64,000 nt of DNA from Pomphorhynchus laevis. Its lineage: Eukaryota > Acanthocephala > Palaeacanthocephala > Echinorhynchida > Pomphorhynchidae. The notes under the pieces are model-generated. The model saw only the letters and a program-made list of their open reading frames with translations, ran no database searches and was not told the DNA's origin. Location: assembly GCA_012934845.2 (NCBI GenBank), contig WNNJ02003523.1:62001-126000 (forward strand), read 5' to 3'. A program made the position numbers and the translations under genes. Each line of letters opens with the position of its first letter. The stretch's first letter is position 1. Positions 54,189 through 62,770 of this stretch are shown piece by piece.

Positions 54189-55424
54189 ATGGTCAAACAG
54201 AGGAAGACTACAAAGCGAGCTATTGCAACAAAGTTTGTGGATCATCAGATTCAATGTTCTAGTGAAGATTGTAGTGTGTGGACAAGTGTATCGTTTCCGG
54301 AGGAAAAGAAATCTGCGCTATCGAATAAATCATTTTACTGTGGGTACTGCTGCGCATCTTTGCTAATTCATTTGAAGGGCCATTGTGACGAGAAAATATC
54401 TACAAATGCTTCGGAAAGGAACACATATTCAAAAAGTTGCATCGATCGGGAAGTACAAAGTTCTGGCGAATCAGATACCTATAAAGATATACCCATTCAA
54501 GAGTTTCACGTTCAGAACACTAAAAATACAAATAGCGAAATACCAAGTTCATCCCGTATCTGGAAAAAAGGTCATCCAAATTCACGCGTGATGCAAACGT
54601 TGAGTAAGAAATTTGAAGGCAATAGTGCGTCGTCAATATCGGTTGTTAGTGGTGAGCCGTCGGTGTCGCTGGACAATGATGCTTTGAAGGTATCGGACAA
54701 TTACGAAGTATCGTCTATATCGGTGATTAATGATTATCGCAATGAAATCGGTATAACTGGAGTCACCGATGAACGAGCTTCACACAATGATACAGACGTC
54801 GATATAGATAATGTTCACTCAGCTTTCAAGTGTATTTGTTCAAATGAGATGGAACAAGGGCGAGACGCAAGAAGCAAACCGGATGAGGGTGGTGACGGCA
54901 GCGATTCTTTCAGCAAAAAAACGTATTTTGATAATAAAAGTCACACAGATCGCAATCATACATTAAATAGGGGCTGTAACATACTTATTTGGGGTTTAGA
55001 TGAGTCATCAGCCTCAAGTGCACAGGAGCGGCTTGATGATGATATTGCCGGTTTACGTGTGTTCTTTTCTAATTTGCTCGAAAAAGGTGAGGAAGAGGTC
55101 GCATCGTCTATTTTAGTAAGGCAGCTCTATAGGTTGGGTAAGAAAAACGATAGATCACGATTGCTAAAGGTTGTGTTAGGATCGGCAGAGCAAGCAAAGT
55201 GTCTTTTAGACCGTGGTTATCGACTTAAAGGTAACAAAATACGAATTTTACGTGATCTTTCTCTCGAAGACAGGCAAAAATTGAAGGATATCAAGGCGGA
55301 ACTTCATTACAGGCTGCAAAACGGTGAATCGAATCTGTGCATTCGAAATTTTCGGGTTGTGAGGTGGCGTCCTGCAGTTCGATGGAGATCGATCAATCTT
55401 TCTCTAGACCTTACAACGCCATGA
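54189..55424 (+). CDS. LINE-D ORF1 protein, intact (411 aa)
   Basis: ATG at 54189 gives MVKQRKTTKRAIATKF, matching LINE-C ORF1 and preferred over an upstream in-frame codon at 54123. Cys/Trp motif at residues about 22-58 (IQCSSEDCSVWTSV then FYCGYCCASL). Polar, acidic middle (60-250). RRM/CTD-like half from about 260: CNILIWGLDESSASSAQ, RLDDDIAGLRVFF, LYRLGKKNDRSRLLKVVL, YRLKGNKIRILRDLSLED, and NLCIRNFRVVRWRPAVRW before the end. Likely RNA-binding chaperone. Overlaps ORF2 by 88 bp. Confidence 0.87.
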   Translation: MVKQRKTTKRAIATKFVDHQIQCSSEDCSVWTSVSFPEEKKSALSNKSFYCGYCCASLLIHLKGHCDEKISTNASERNTYSKSCIDREVQSSGESDTYKDIPIQEFHVQNTKNTNSEIPSSSRIWKKGHPNSRVMQTLSKKFEGNSASSISVVSGEPSVSLDNDALKVSDNYEVSSISVINDYRNEIGITGVTDERASHNDTDVDIDNVHSAFKCICSNEMEQGRDARSKPDEGGDGSDSFSKKTYFDNKSHTDRNHTLNRGCNILIWGLDESSASSAQERLDDDIAGLRVFFSNLLEKGEEEVASSILVRQLYRLGKKNDRSRLLKVVLGSAEQAKCLLDRGYRLKGNKIRILRDLSLEDRQKLKDIKAELHYRLQNGESNLCIRNFRVVRWRPAVRWRSINLSLDLTTP

Positions 55425-58303
55425 TTGGACATCTAGTGGATATATGTTTGGAAAGGAAGTTGCCATCTAATTGTTCAGAGAGAATATGTAATAATGAATG
55501 TCCTCTGGTGGTAGGTTACTCCAATATCAGAAGCTTACCTGCTCAATTGTCTGAAGTGCAGCAGTTTATATCTTTTAAAGATTTTGACGTGTTTTGCATT
55601 TCTGAGTCATGGCTTCATTATCAAATTAATGATGACCTTATGGCTATCTCTGGGTATCGACTTTTGAGAGCAGATAGAGTTGCAGGTCGTCGTGGCGGGG
55701 GTGTTGCTGCTTATATTAAAAACACCTTATCAATTACGAAGATTACTGAATTGTGCGATGATCACTATTCATTCGAGTTATTGTCATTCTGCGTCAATGA
55801 TACTCATTGTTCAATAGATATTTGCGTCGTATACAGATCACCCTCAGTTCATACACAGTTAGATCTTCTGAAAAATCAGTTAAGATCATTCTGCTCCTCA
55901 AATTATTTCTTCCTTATTGGGGATTTTAATCTTCCTCAAGTTAACTGGATTAGTAACAACCGGTATTACTATAATGTCGAAAACTGCGAGCTTGCTGAAT
56001 TCTTGCTGGCAGAGCTTCTCCTGATCCAACATATTAATCAGCCAACATGTATATCGTCTCAACCAGAGACAATATTAGATCTTGGGTTTACCAAGCGCAT
56101 TGAAGATGTAATCAGAGTTGATTTCGAGTCTCCTTTAGGAACCAGTGACCATTGTGTGATTTCAGTACAGATTGCTCACACTTTACAACGACGATCTAAG
56201 TGCAGTGGCATCGGAAAGCGTAATTGGAATCGAGTAAATGTGGAAGATCTCCAACTCTATAGTCATCAGCTGAACTTCGGATCTGCTGATCTTCCAATTG
56301 ATGATCATTTATCGTTAGTGACCAGTAACCTCATAACCATTTCGGATACGTTTGCACCAATAAGAAATAGGGCTTACAAGACGACAACGCCATTGTGGTT
56401 CGACAATGAGTTGGAGACTACGATAAAGGAAAGAAATCGATTATGGCGAATCTCTCAACGTAACACTGTTACGCACCGTGAGTACAAAACTCTTCGCAAT
56501 CTATGCAACCAACTAAAACGCTCAAAAAGAAAAACATTTGAAGAGGGTATTGCTTCTGACATTAACAGGTCACCTAAACGTTTTTGGGCATACGTTAGAC
56601 ATCGTCGAATCCTACCTTCTACGATTAATTGTGTACGTTTAGAAAGTGGTGATGTAGTTGACAAGGAGGCTATTGTGGAAGCTCTTGCAAGCAGTTTTGT
56701 AGTATCTCCATCCTCGCAATCGAATATTGACCAGATACAGTACCCGCCCAACTTACAATCTAACTTACCAATATCTCCTATTAATGTCATTGAAGTTCAG
56801 TCTGAACTCCATAAATTAAATAGTTTTGGCTCTGCAGGACCAGATGGTGTATCCCCTTTTCTTTTGCGTACTCTGTCGCACATTATTGCTCCAAGCCTTA
56901 CGTCTCTATTTCATCGAAGCTTACAGTATTCGTGGATTCCTGATGATTGGAAAAGGGCAATTGTTGTACCTATTCCAAAGAAACAGTTGGCACTAACTTG
57001 TTCAGATTTTAGACCAATTAGTCTTACCAGTGTTATTTCTAAAATTATGGAGAGACTCATTGCGAAGAGAATACGTGAACATCTAAATTTATATCAAATT
57101 CTTGATGATTCTCAGCACGGCTTCCGACCTGGTCGCTCGTGCCTAACTAATCTGTTGAATGCTCGCGAACATTGGGTAGCTGCTCTTAGTTCGGGTCTTA
57201 CAGTTGATATAATATTTCTTGATTTCTCTAAGGCCTTTGATAGAGTTCCACATGCTGGTTTAGATTCACTACTACGTCATTACGGTGTACCTACGACAAT
57301 TTGCAACTGGATTAAGACATTTCTCGAGGATCGATCATTCGTTGTGCGATTAGATGAAGTTTTGTCAACAGCTCGACGTGTTCATTCGGGTGTTCCTCAG
57401 GGCACGGTCCTAGGTCCACTTCTCTTTATCATCTTTTTGAATGACCTACTCCTAAGGTTAAAGTGTCCTCACCTGGCATTTGCTGACGATGTTAAAATAT
57501 GGGCAACAACCCAAAACGAGGCGGATTGTGAATTTTTACAATGTGACCTTAACCGTATCGGGACTTGGTGTAATAGCACTGGCTTGATACTCAACGCGAC
57601 AAAATGTGTATGGATCAGATTGGGTAGAGATAAAACTCATTTCGATTACAAAATAAATGGACACTCAATCAAGCGAGTCTCAGAACATCCCGACCTGGGA
57701 GTGATAATTCACGAATCGCTAAAGACAAGAGCAAATAGTGATCACGCGCGGTTAAAAGCGATACGTGCCTTATACTGCATAAAAATGACTTTTGCAAAAT
57801 TATCGCCGCAAATCTTCGCCAAACTTTATTGTGCCCTAGTAAGACCACATCTTGAGTATTGTGTACAGGCAACCTTTCCAACGACCAGGAGTGAGTTGAA
57901 TAACTTGGAAAGTGTAATGAGACGAGCTTCTCGGATGTGTTGTCAAGGAAGCTTTATTTCAAGATTAAGATGTTTGAACGTTTTATCAGTGAGGTATCGG
58001 TATCTTTTTCTTGATCTGATTACACTTTGGAAAATTGTACATTCAGCTGATGGCTTTCCTTTGGGTGTAGTTAGATTTCGAGATAATTCGAGATTGCGAG
58101 GCCATTGTAAGATGCTTTTTAAAAAATTACCGGGTAAGCTGCGAAAATTTTACAGACTGTCTGAACGGGCAGTAGATGTTTGGAATAGTTTGCCTGAACC
58201 TATCGCTGCCATCACCAATTTCCTCGCTTTCAAAAACAGGGTTCGACGTTGGATATACGTCCAGGCTGATTTGTCACCTTTTCTAACCTACCCATTTGGT
58301 TGA
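55337..58303 (+). CDS. LINE-D ORF2: APE endonuclease and reverse transcriptase, open (988 codons)
   Basis: The frame opens at the position where sister families have ATG (M-x-x-KFS), but here the codon is GTG (55337-55339). The next in-frame ATG is at 55382 (MEIDQSF). Endonuclease: GYSNIRSLPAQLSEVQ (about residue 57), FCISESWLH, RRGGGVAAYI, LIGDFNLPQVNW (about 194), GTSDHCVIS (about 270). RT: WKRAIVVPIPKKQ, DFRPISLTSVISKIMERLI, SQHGFRPGRSCLTNLLNA, IFLDFSKAFDRVPH (A, about 627), SGVPQGTVLGPLLF (B, about 683), LAFADDVKIW (C, about 713). C-terminal domain ends at 58303. All catalytic residues are present; no stop. Confidence 0.92.
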   Translation: MHSKFSGCEVASCSSMEIDQSFSRPYNAMIGHLVDICLERKLPSNCSERICNNECPLVVGYSNIRSLPAQLSEVQQFISFKDFDVFCISESWLHYQINDDLMAISGYRLLRADRVAGRRGGGVAAYIKNTLSITKITELCDDHYSFELLSFCVNDTHCSIDICVVYRSPSVHTQLDLLKNQLRSFCSSNYFFLIGDFNLPQVNWISNNRYYYNVENCELAEFLLAELLLIQHINQPTCISSQPETILDLGFTKRIEDVIRVDFESPLGTSDHCVISVQIAHTLQRRSKCSGIGKRNWNRVNVEDLQLYSHQLNFGSADLPIDDHLSLVTSNLITISDTFAPIRNRAYKTTTPLWFDNELETTIKERNRLWRISQRNTVTHREYKTLRNLCNQLKRSKRKTFEEGIASDINRSPKRFWAYVRHRRILPSTINCVRLESGDVVDKEAIVEALASSFVVSPSSQSNIDQIQYPPNLQSNLPISPINVIEVQSELHKLNSFGSAGPDGVSPFLLRTLSHIIAPSLTSLFHRSLQYSWIPDDWKRAIVVPIPKKQLALTCSDFRPISLTSVISKIMERLIAKRIREHLNLYQILDDSQHGFRPGRSCLTNLLNAREHWVAALSSGLTVDIIFLDFSKAFDRVPHAGLDSLLRHYGVPTTICNWIKTFLEDRSFVVRLDEVLSTARRVHSGVPQGTVLGPLLFIIFLNDLLLRLKCPHLAFADDVKIWATTQNEADCEFLQCDLNRIGTWCNSTGLILNATKCVWIRLGRDKTHFDYKINGHSIKRVSEHPDLGVIIHESLKTRANSDHARLKAIRALYCIKMTFAKLSPQIFAKLYCALVRPHLEYCVQATFPTTRSELNNLESVMRRASRMCCQGSFISRLRCLNVLSVRYRYLFLDLITLWKIVHSADGFPLGVVRFRDNSRLRGHCKMLFKKLPGKLRKFYRLSERAVDVWNSLPEPIAAITNFLAFKNRVRRWIYVQADLSPFLTYPFG

Positions 58304-58334
58304 TCTTTTTTTCTGTATTGTGTGATCGGCTTAA

Positions 58335-58346
58335 AGCCTTATGGCT
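58335..58346 (+). other. LINE-D 3'-terminal hairpin AGCC-TTAT-GGCT
   Basis: Preceded by GTGATCGGCTTAA, followed by AAGTCTGAACTTGATAATAA. Confidence 0.65.
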
Positions 58347-58373
58347 AAGTCTGAACTTGATAATAATAATAAT

Positions 58374-58988
58374 ATTCCAATCTACATTCGGAAGGTTGAA
58401 GTCACCTAAAAGGAAGAATCGTTGGGATGAACAAAAATTAGATAAATAATCCTTAAGCCGATCTGTTATCAAAGTGAAAGAGGGAGATCTATAAACAACA
58501 CAAACATTTAATTTTAACAATTGATGATTAACAGTAAAAGACAGACACTCATATGACCACTCGGAATCACAAAGATATGATATATTTGATGTTGAGAGAT
58601 CGTAACGAACGAATGCTACAACTCCTCCACCTCGCATACCAGGAAAGCGATCCGCTCTTATTAACTTATAACCTACAGCATAAAACAGATTATCAGAGAT
58701 GCCACTATGTAACCAAGATTCTGAAGTACAGAATATATCATAATGATTATCAGCAATATGGTCGAGCAAGAAAGGAAATTGAGATTGAAGACTTCTAACG
58801 TTTGAGTAACCAATATGAAGCAGAATCTCTGATGACGTAAAGGTTTTGCTAGTTTTATCATATACCTCAGAAAAATCAATTAAATCATCAAAATTGGAAT
58901 CAGAATAAAACCCATACTCTAGTTTGGGAGAAGCGGGGTCCAACGTACTGATGGTCGCCACCGAACTACTTGAAAATTTCTTATGCAT
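58374..58988 (-). pseudogene. LINE-B ORF2, endonuclease start
   Basis: ATG at 58988 (MHKKFSSSSVATI) overlaps ORF1 by 70 bp. IGYSNVRSLQSQFPF, FCTSESWLHSGIS, GMRGGGVVAFVR, VVYRSPSFT, LLGDFNLPNVDWN, then LINE-D. Confidence 0.87.
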
Positions 58989-59615
58989 AGATTCGTCTCT
59001 CCTTTGCTTATTCTACCTTGTAGCTCCTCGCGAGCCTTCCTCAATTTCAAACGCTCATCAAAATTAATGTCTCTCAGTATTCTTATAGTAGAATCTTTTA
59101 AGAGGTAACCACGATGAAGCAACATCTTAGCGTGGTCAGCAGAACTCAAGACGACCTTCAATAAGCGAGGTTTCTCTGTTGTACGCTTCCCAAGTCGAAT
59201 CAAACTCCGAACTTGCAGCTTCATAGCTACATTCTTATCATCTTCCTTAAGAAGTCTGGTAAATACTGCACGCACACGAGAAACGTCTTCATCAACTCTT
59301 ACTTGGGAATTGATCATACACGACTCTTCAATTCCACTCAAAATAAAATTCATACTTCTGTCGTAATTCCGAATCCTTACTTTTCTTATATTGGCTGCTC
59401 TGCCTGAGGAATTGCCCTCGTCATCAACAATTGCATCGCATGAAGTTACAGTCTTTCTCAGTTCATAATTTAAATCCCCACTATTTGACGATTCAGTTCG
59501 TCTGTGTTTGTAAATCTCAGCCGCTATTCTTTTGTCGATCAAAAAATTGTCAGAAGTTTCGTTGGATTCACGTGAACTCTCATGTACCCGTATTGAACTT
59601 GCCGTGGCGATATTC
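58919..59615 (-). pseudogene. LINE-B ORF1, C-terminal two thirds
   Basis: Open from the truncation point (QNIATASSIRVHESSRESNE) through NFILSGIEESCMINSQ, RVDEDVSRVRAVFTRLL, LIRLGKRTTEKPRLLKVVL, RGYLLKDSTIRILRDINF and NLCIRNFQVVRWRPSVRW. The Cys/Trp N-terminus is absent. No internal stop. Confidence 0.82.
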
Positions 59616-60227
59616 TGTGATACTCAAAAGTATATTATACTTTTTTTTATCATTTGAGTATATCATACTCAAATGATATATGATTATTTGAGTTCGCTGA
59701 GAATTCTCAATAATGCACAGCATGGATTTCGCCCCCGGCGTTCATGTCTTACAAACTTATCACATGCTCGTGAAGATTGGGTTGGGCATATTTCTAACGG
59801 GTACTGTATTGACGTAATATTTCTTGACTTGAGTCGGGCTTTTGGTAGGGTGCCCCACAAAATGCTAATTTCAACCCTTGAGTCTTATACAGTCAATCGC
59901 TCCATTATAAGCTAGATTTAAGATTTTCTTAAAGATAGATCTTTTGCTGTTCGTGAAGGTCAATGTATGTCGTATTATCGTGCTATCACTTCAGGAGTAC
60001 CACAGAGATCAGTCCCAGAACACTTGTTGTTTAGCATATTTATAAATCAGCTACTAGATTTACTTGATGATTGTAGTGTTTTAGCTATTGCCGATGATGT
60101 AAAGGTGTGGAAATTGATTAAAACTAACAAGGATCGAAATGACTTTCAAAATATCTTAAACATTGTTTATCGATGGTCCTTAAACACGGTAATTGTATTG
60201 AATATTAAAAAGTGTGCACATATGAAA
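59616..60227 (+). repeat. 612-bp segment duplicated at 62159-62770
   Basis: Contains 60 bp of AT-rich inverted-repeat sequence (TTGAGTAT-ATC-ATACTCAA at 59654-59672) plus 552 bp of LINE-A3 RT, including its stop and altered motif B. About 98.5% identical to the second copy at a constant offset of 2543. Confidence 0.92.
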
Positions 60228-60890
60228 TTAGGTCATAGCAATGTGAGTCAAGAATATTTTATTAGCAACGAGTTTGTTGTTACCACGCAGTCTATTCAGG
60301 ATCTTGGTATAATTGTTCAAAATAATCTTAAAACAGGTGCTAACACTGATTGGATTTGTAACGCAGCAAGAAGAATGACCAATATTGTCAAAAATTGCTA
60401 TAAGATTTATCTCCCGTTTGTTTTGTGCGTTTATATAATGCTCTTATAAGACCGATATTAGAATATGTGTCGCCAGTAGTCTTTCTGTGTACGCGTACAG
60501 AACTTGATTAATTAGAGCGCATACTTCGACGGTTTACGAAATTATGTCCTCAGGTACGATATTTTTCCTATGAGGCACGAATAAAAAGTTTGAATATGCC
60601 GACAGTGCGTGAAAGTTTCCTTCTTTTCGACCTTCTAGCTATGTATCGAATAATTAAGGAAGATGAAAATTTTCCAGCAAATAGAGTTGAATTCAATGAA
60701 CGGGATGGACGTAGAGGGCACTCGAAAGTATTGGTAGTACATGAACACGGAAAATACCCTCGTAATTTCCGACTGTCCCATCGAGCAGTGAATGTTTAGA
60801 ATCGTCTTCCAGTTGATGTCGTTGCTGTGCATACAATCAATGAATTTAAATCCAATATAAAGAACTGGATTCGAAATGAGAACGAGTAGT
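59676..60890 (+). pseudogene. LINE-A3 ORF2, RT core and C-terminus
   Basis: NAQHGFRPRRSCLTNLSHA, VIFLDLSRAFGRVPH (motif A; a Gly replaces the usual Asp of FDR), a TAG after NRSIIS (59913-59915), SGVPQRSVPEHLLF (motif B changed from GSVLGPLLF), LAIADDVKVW (FADD changed to IADD), then C-terminal pieces to the RLSHRAVNV region, another in-frame stop at about 60797, and the end at 60888. Multiple stops. Confidence 0.85.
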
Positions 60891-60983
60891 GGTTGCTGCA
60901 GTACCCATGGTTCTGATATATATACTGAATGATTTTTTCGATTTTTTTTCTTTTATTAATTTTTTTATGTGAGCGGTCAAAAC

Positions 60984-60995
60984 AGCCCTATGGCT
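60984..60995 (+). other. LINE-A3 3'-terminal hairpin AGCC-CTAT-GGCT
   Basis: Preceded by GTGAGCGGTCAAAAC and followed by ATGACCTGTAGTTGTAAT. This is the only preserved 3' end of family A in the window. Confidence 0.65.
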
Positions 60996-61089
60996 ATGAC
61001 CTGTAGTTGTAATTATAAGATGTCTGCAACATCTTGAAAAGCTTGTTACCAAAGATCCCGTTGATAATGGTTAATACTTGCAACCTTCA

Positions 61090-61810
61090 GCCTTGACTAA
61101 CTAAATTCGTGATTCCGCGGCTTGTGTATCTTTAGAATTAAAATGCGCTAACGGAGATTGTCCGGTATAATCTTCAGTAAAAGTACCTCGACAAATATCT
61201 AGGGAATTCCTTTTAAAAGATTTCTTTTGTGGGTACTGTAATGCAAAGAATTTAGTTGATATCAAGAAATCTCTAAAATCCACTGTAGTTGACATAGATC
61301 TATGAGGAATGAACTTAAATCTTTTACCCTTTTTCAGCAGCGTGGAAATTTAGCGACAGGCAATGAAAGTTCACATTTTAAAATCTTACATCCACCGGTA
61401 TTTATGCTTCGGTTGCTAGGAATGCGATTTCTCGTACAATCCTGGCTACGTCACGAATGCCACATAGTTCGCCTCTTGAATTCATTCGCGCTTGTGAAGG
61501 TGAAACTAAGCGTGCCTCGAATGTCATGATTGGAGGATTACCAACATCAGAAAATGACATGGGGGGAAGTTCGGAATGTGTTATCTAGTGTTGGAGTCAA
61601 CCTTAAAGACATTCTACGTATTCGGATTCATCGTCTTCCTGCTGTCGAACATACGTCCTTCCTTGGTTATTACTAACTACAGATGAATAAACATCTAATT
61701 TTATTTTATCAAATGCTTACAAACTAAAACATTTCGATATTTACCGTAATGTATTTATTCATACAGATCTTTCAATTCCGGAGAGAGAAGCTCGTAAACT
61801 AAAAAAAAAA
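61090..61810 (+). pseudogene. LINE-H, ORF1 relic
   Basis: Decayed Cys/Trp motif (LKCANGDCPV...SSVKVP, DFFCGYCNAKNLV) in 61135-61255. Then SNVMIGGLPTSEND with NLKDILRIRIHRLPAV near 61515-61650, and FDIYRNVFIHTDLSIPEREA near 61735-61795, which resemble the RRM/CTD part of LINE ORF1 proteins. Several frames and stops. Not matched to a particular family here. Confidence 0.45.
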
Positions 61811-61928
61811 TTTGAAAAAATTTTGGCCTTAAAAAAATTTTGGTTTCTAATAAACATACAATAAAATAACATACATGTTCTAGCAAATTACAACAGACCG
61901 CGCAAGTTTGGAAACATCCGCGTCAGCT

Positions 61929-62158
61929 ATGGAATTATCGCACGACTGCAGCACACTCAAGGCGAATGGCTGTAACCATTTGCAAGAAAATGCGAACGTA
62001 GCGGATACGAGCAGATGCCCATTATGCATGAAGATAAATCGGCGTAAGGTACTGATAGAATGTAATACATGTTCTACGTGGCACCACTTATCTTGTGTTG
62101 GCCTGACCAAGAAGCAAGCTGCAATAATTCCCAAATTATTGAGTATTTTTGAGTATTT
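61929..62158 (+). pseudogene. RLE-3 N-terminal PHD-like zinc finger
   Basis: From the ATG at 61929: MELSHDCSTLKANGCNH, then RCPLCMKINRRKVLIECN and TCSTWHHLSCVGLTKKQA. C-x2-C ... C-x2-C-x2-W-x-H-x3-C is a PHD-finger-like zinc pattern. The frame runs into the duplicated LINE-A segment. Confidence 0.6.
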
Positions 62159-62770
62159 TGTGATACTCAAAAGTATATTATACTTTTTTTTATCATTTGA
62201 GTATATCATACTCAAATGATATATGATTATTTGAGTTCGCTGAGAATTCTCAATAATGCACAGCATGGATTTCGCCCCCGGCGTTCATGTCTTACAAACT
62301 TATCACATGCTCGTGAAGATTGGGTTGGGCATATTTCTAACGGGTACTGTATTGACGTAATATTTCTTGACTTGAATCGGGCTTTTGATAGAGTGCCCCA
62401 CAAAATGCTAATTTCAACCCTTGAGTCTTATACAGTCAATCGCTCCATTATAAGCTAGATTCAAGATTATCTTAAAGATAGATCTTTTGCTGTTCGTGTA
62501 GGCCAATGTATGTCGTATTATCGTGCTATCACTTCAGGAGTACCACAGAGATCAGTCCCAGAAAACTTGTTGTTTAGCATATTTATAAATCAGCTACTAG
62601 ATTTACTTGATGATTGTAGTGTTTTAGCTATTGCCGATGATGTAAAGGTGTGGAAATTGATTAAAACCAACAAGGATCGAAATGACTTTCAAAATATCTT
62701 AAACATTGTTTATCGATGGTCCTTAAACACGGTAATTGTATTGAATATTAAAAAGTGTGCACATATGAAA
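62159..62770 (+). repeat. Second copy of the 612-bp segment, inside RLE-3
   Basis: Begins and ends abruptly. It ends after the codons AHMK of LINE-A with no LINE 3' end, and RLE-3 resumes. It shares the defects of the 59.6-kb copy, so an already dead LINE piece was copied. About nine substitutions. Confidence 0.92.

Larger units (their letters stand above)
53984..58373 (+). mobile_element. LINE-D, essentially complete CR1/L2/Jockey-like element
   Basis: The best preserved element in the window: leader with tandem repeats, intact ORF1, ORF2 open from end to end, hairpin, and a (TAA)n tail at 58361-58373. Exact ATTC target duplication. It sits at the deepest level of a nest (inside LINE-B inside LINE-A3) and so is among the youngest insertions. 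Confidence 0.93.
51526..59615 (-). mobile_element. LINE-B, 5'-truncated, interrupted by LINE-D
   Basis: Minus strand pieces at 59615-58374 and 53979-51526. LINE-D lies between with an ATTC target duplication (53980-53983 and 58374-58377), across which the frame reads GDFNLPNVDWNGYQPC. The 3' end has the AGCC-TTAT-GGCT hairpin (51545-51556) and a TAA-repeat tail. The 5' end is truncated inside ORF1 at 59615. ATATAT flanks (51520-51525, 59676-59681) suggest the target duplication in LINE-A3, but 60 bp of extra sequence lies between the 5' end and the right flank. Confidence 0.9.
30987..61017 (+). mobile_element. LINE-A3, one copy spread over 30 kb by nested insertions
   Basis: Colinear segments at 30987-32693, 37128-37434, 50639-51525 and 59676-61017 carry the leader, ORF1, endonuclease, RT, C-terminus and 3' UTR in order. 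They are separated by LINE-C, LTR element 3 and LINE-B. Joining sites match LINE-A1 and A2 sequence (for example FNYFSRCMI continues directly across LTR element 3, which has ATGAT target duplications). It is the only A copy here with its 3' end. Confidence 0.88.

Noticed and set aside
61014-61034. About 21 of 22 bases shared between the LINE-A3 right flank (ATTATAAGATGTCTGCAACATC) and 20735-20757 at the RLE-2 left end
   Set aside because: It could mean another RLE-2 fragment after LINE-A3, but the following sequence does not continue the match, so no element is called.
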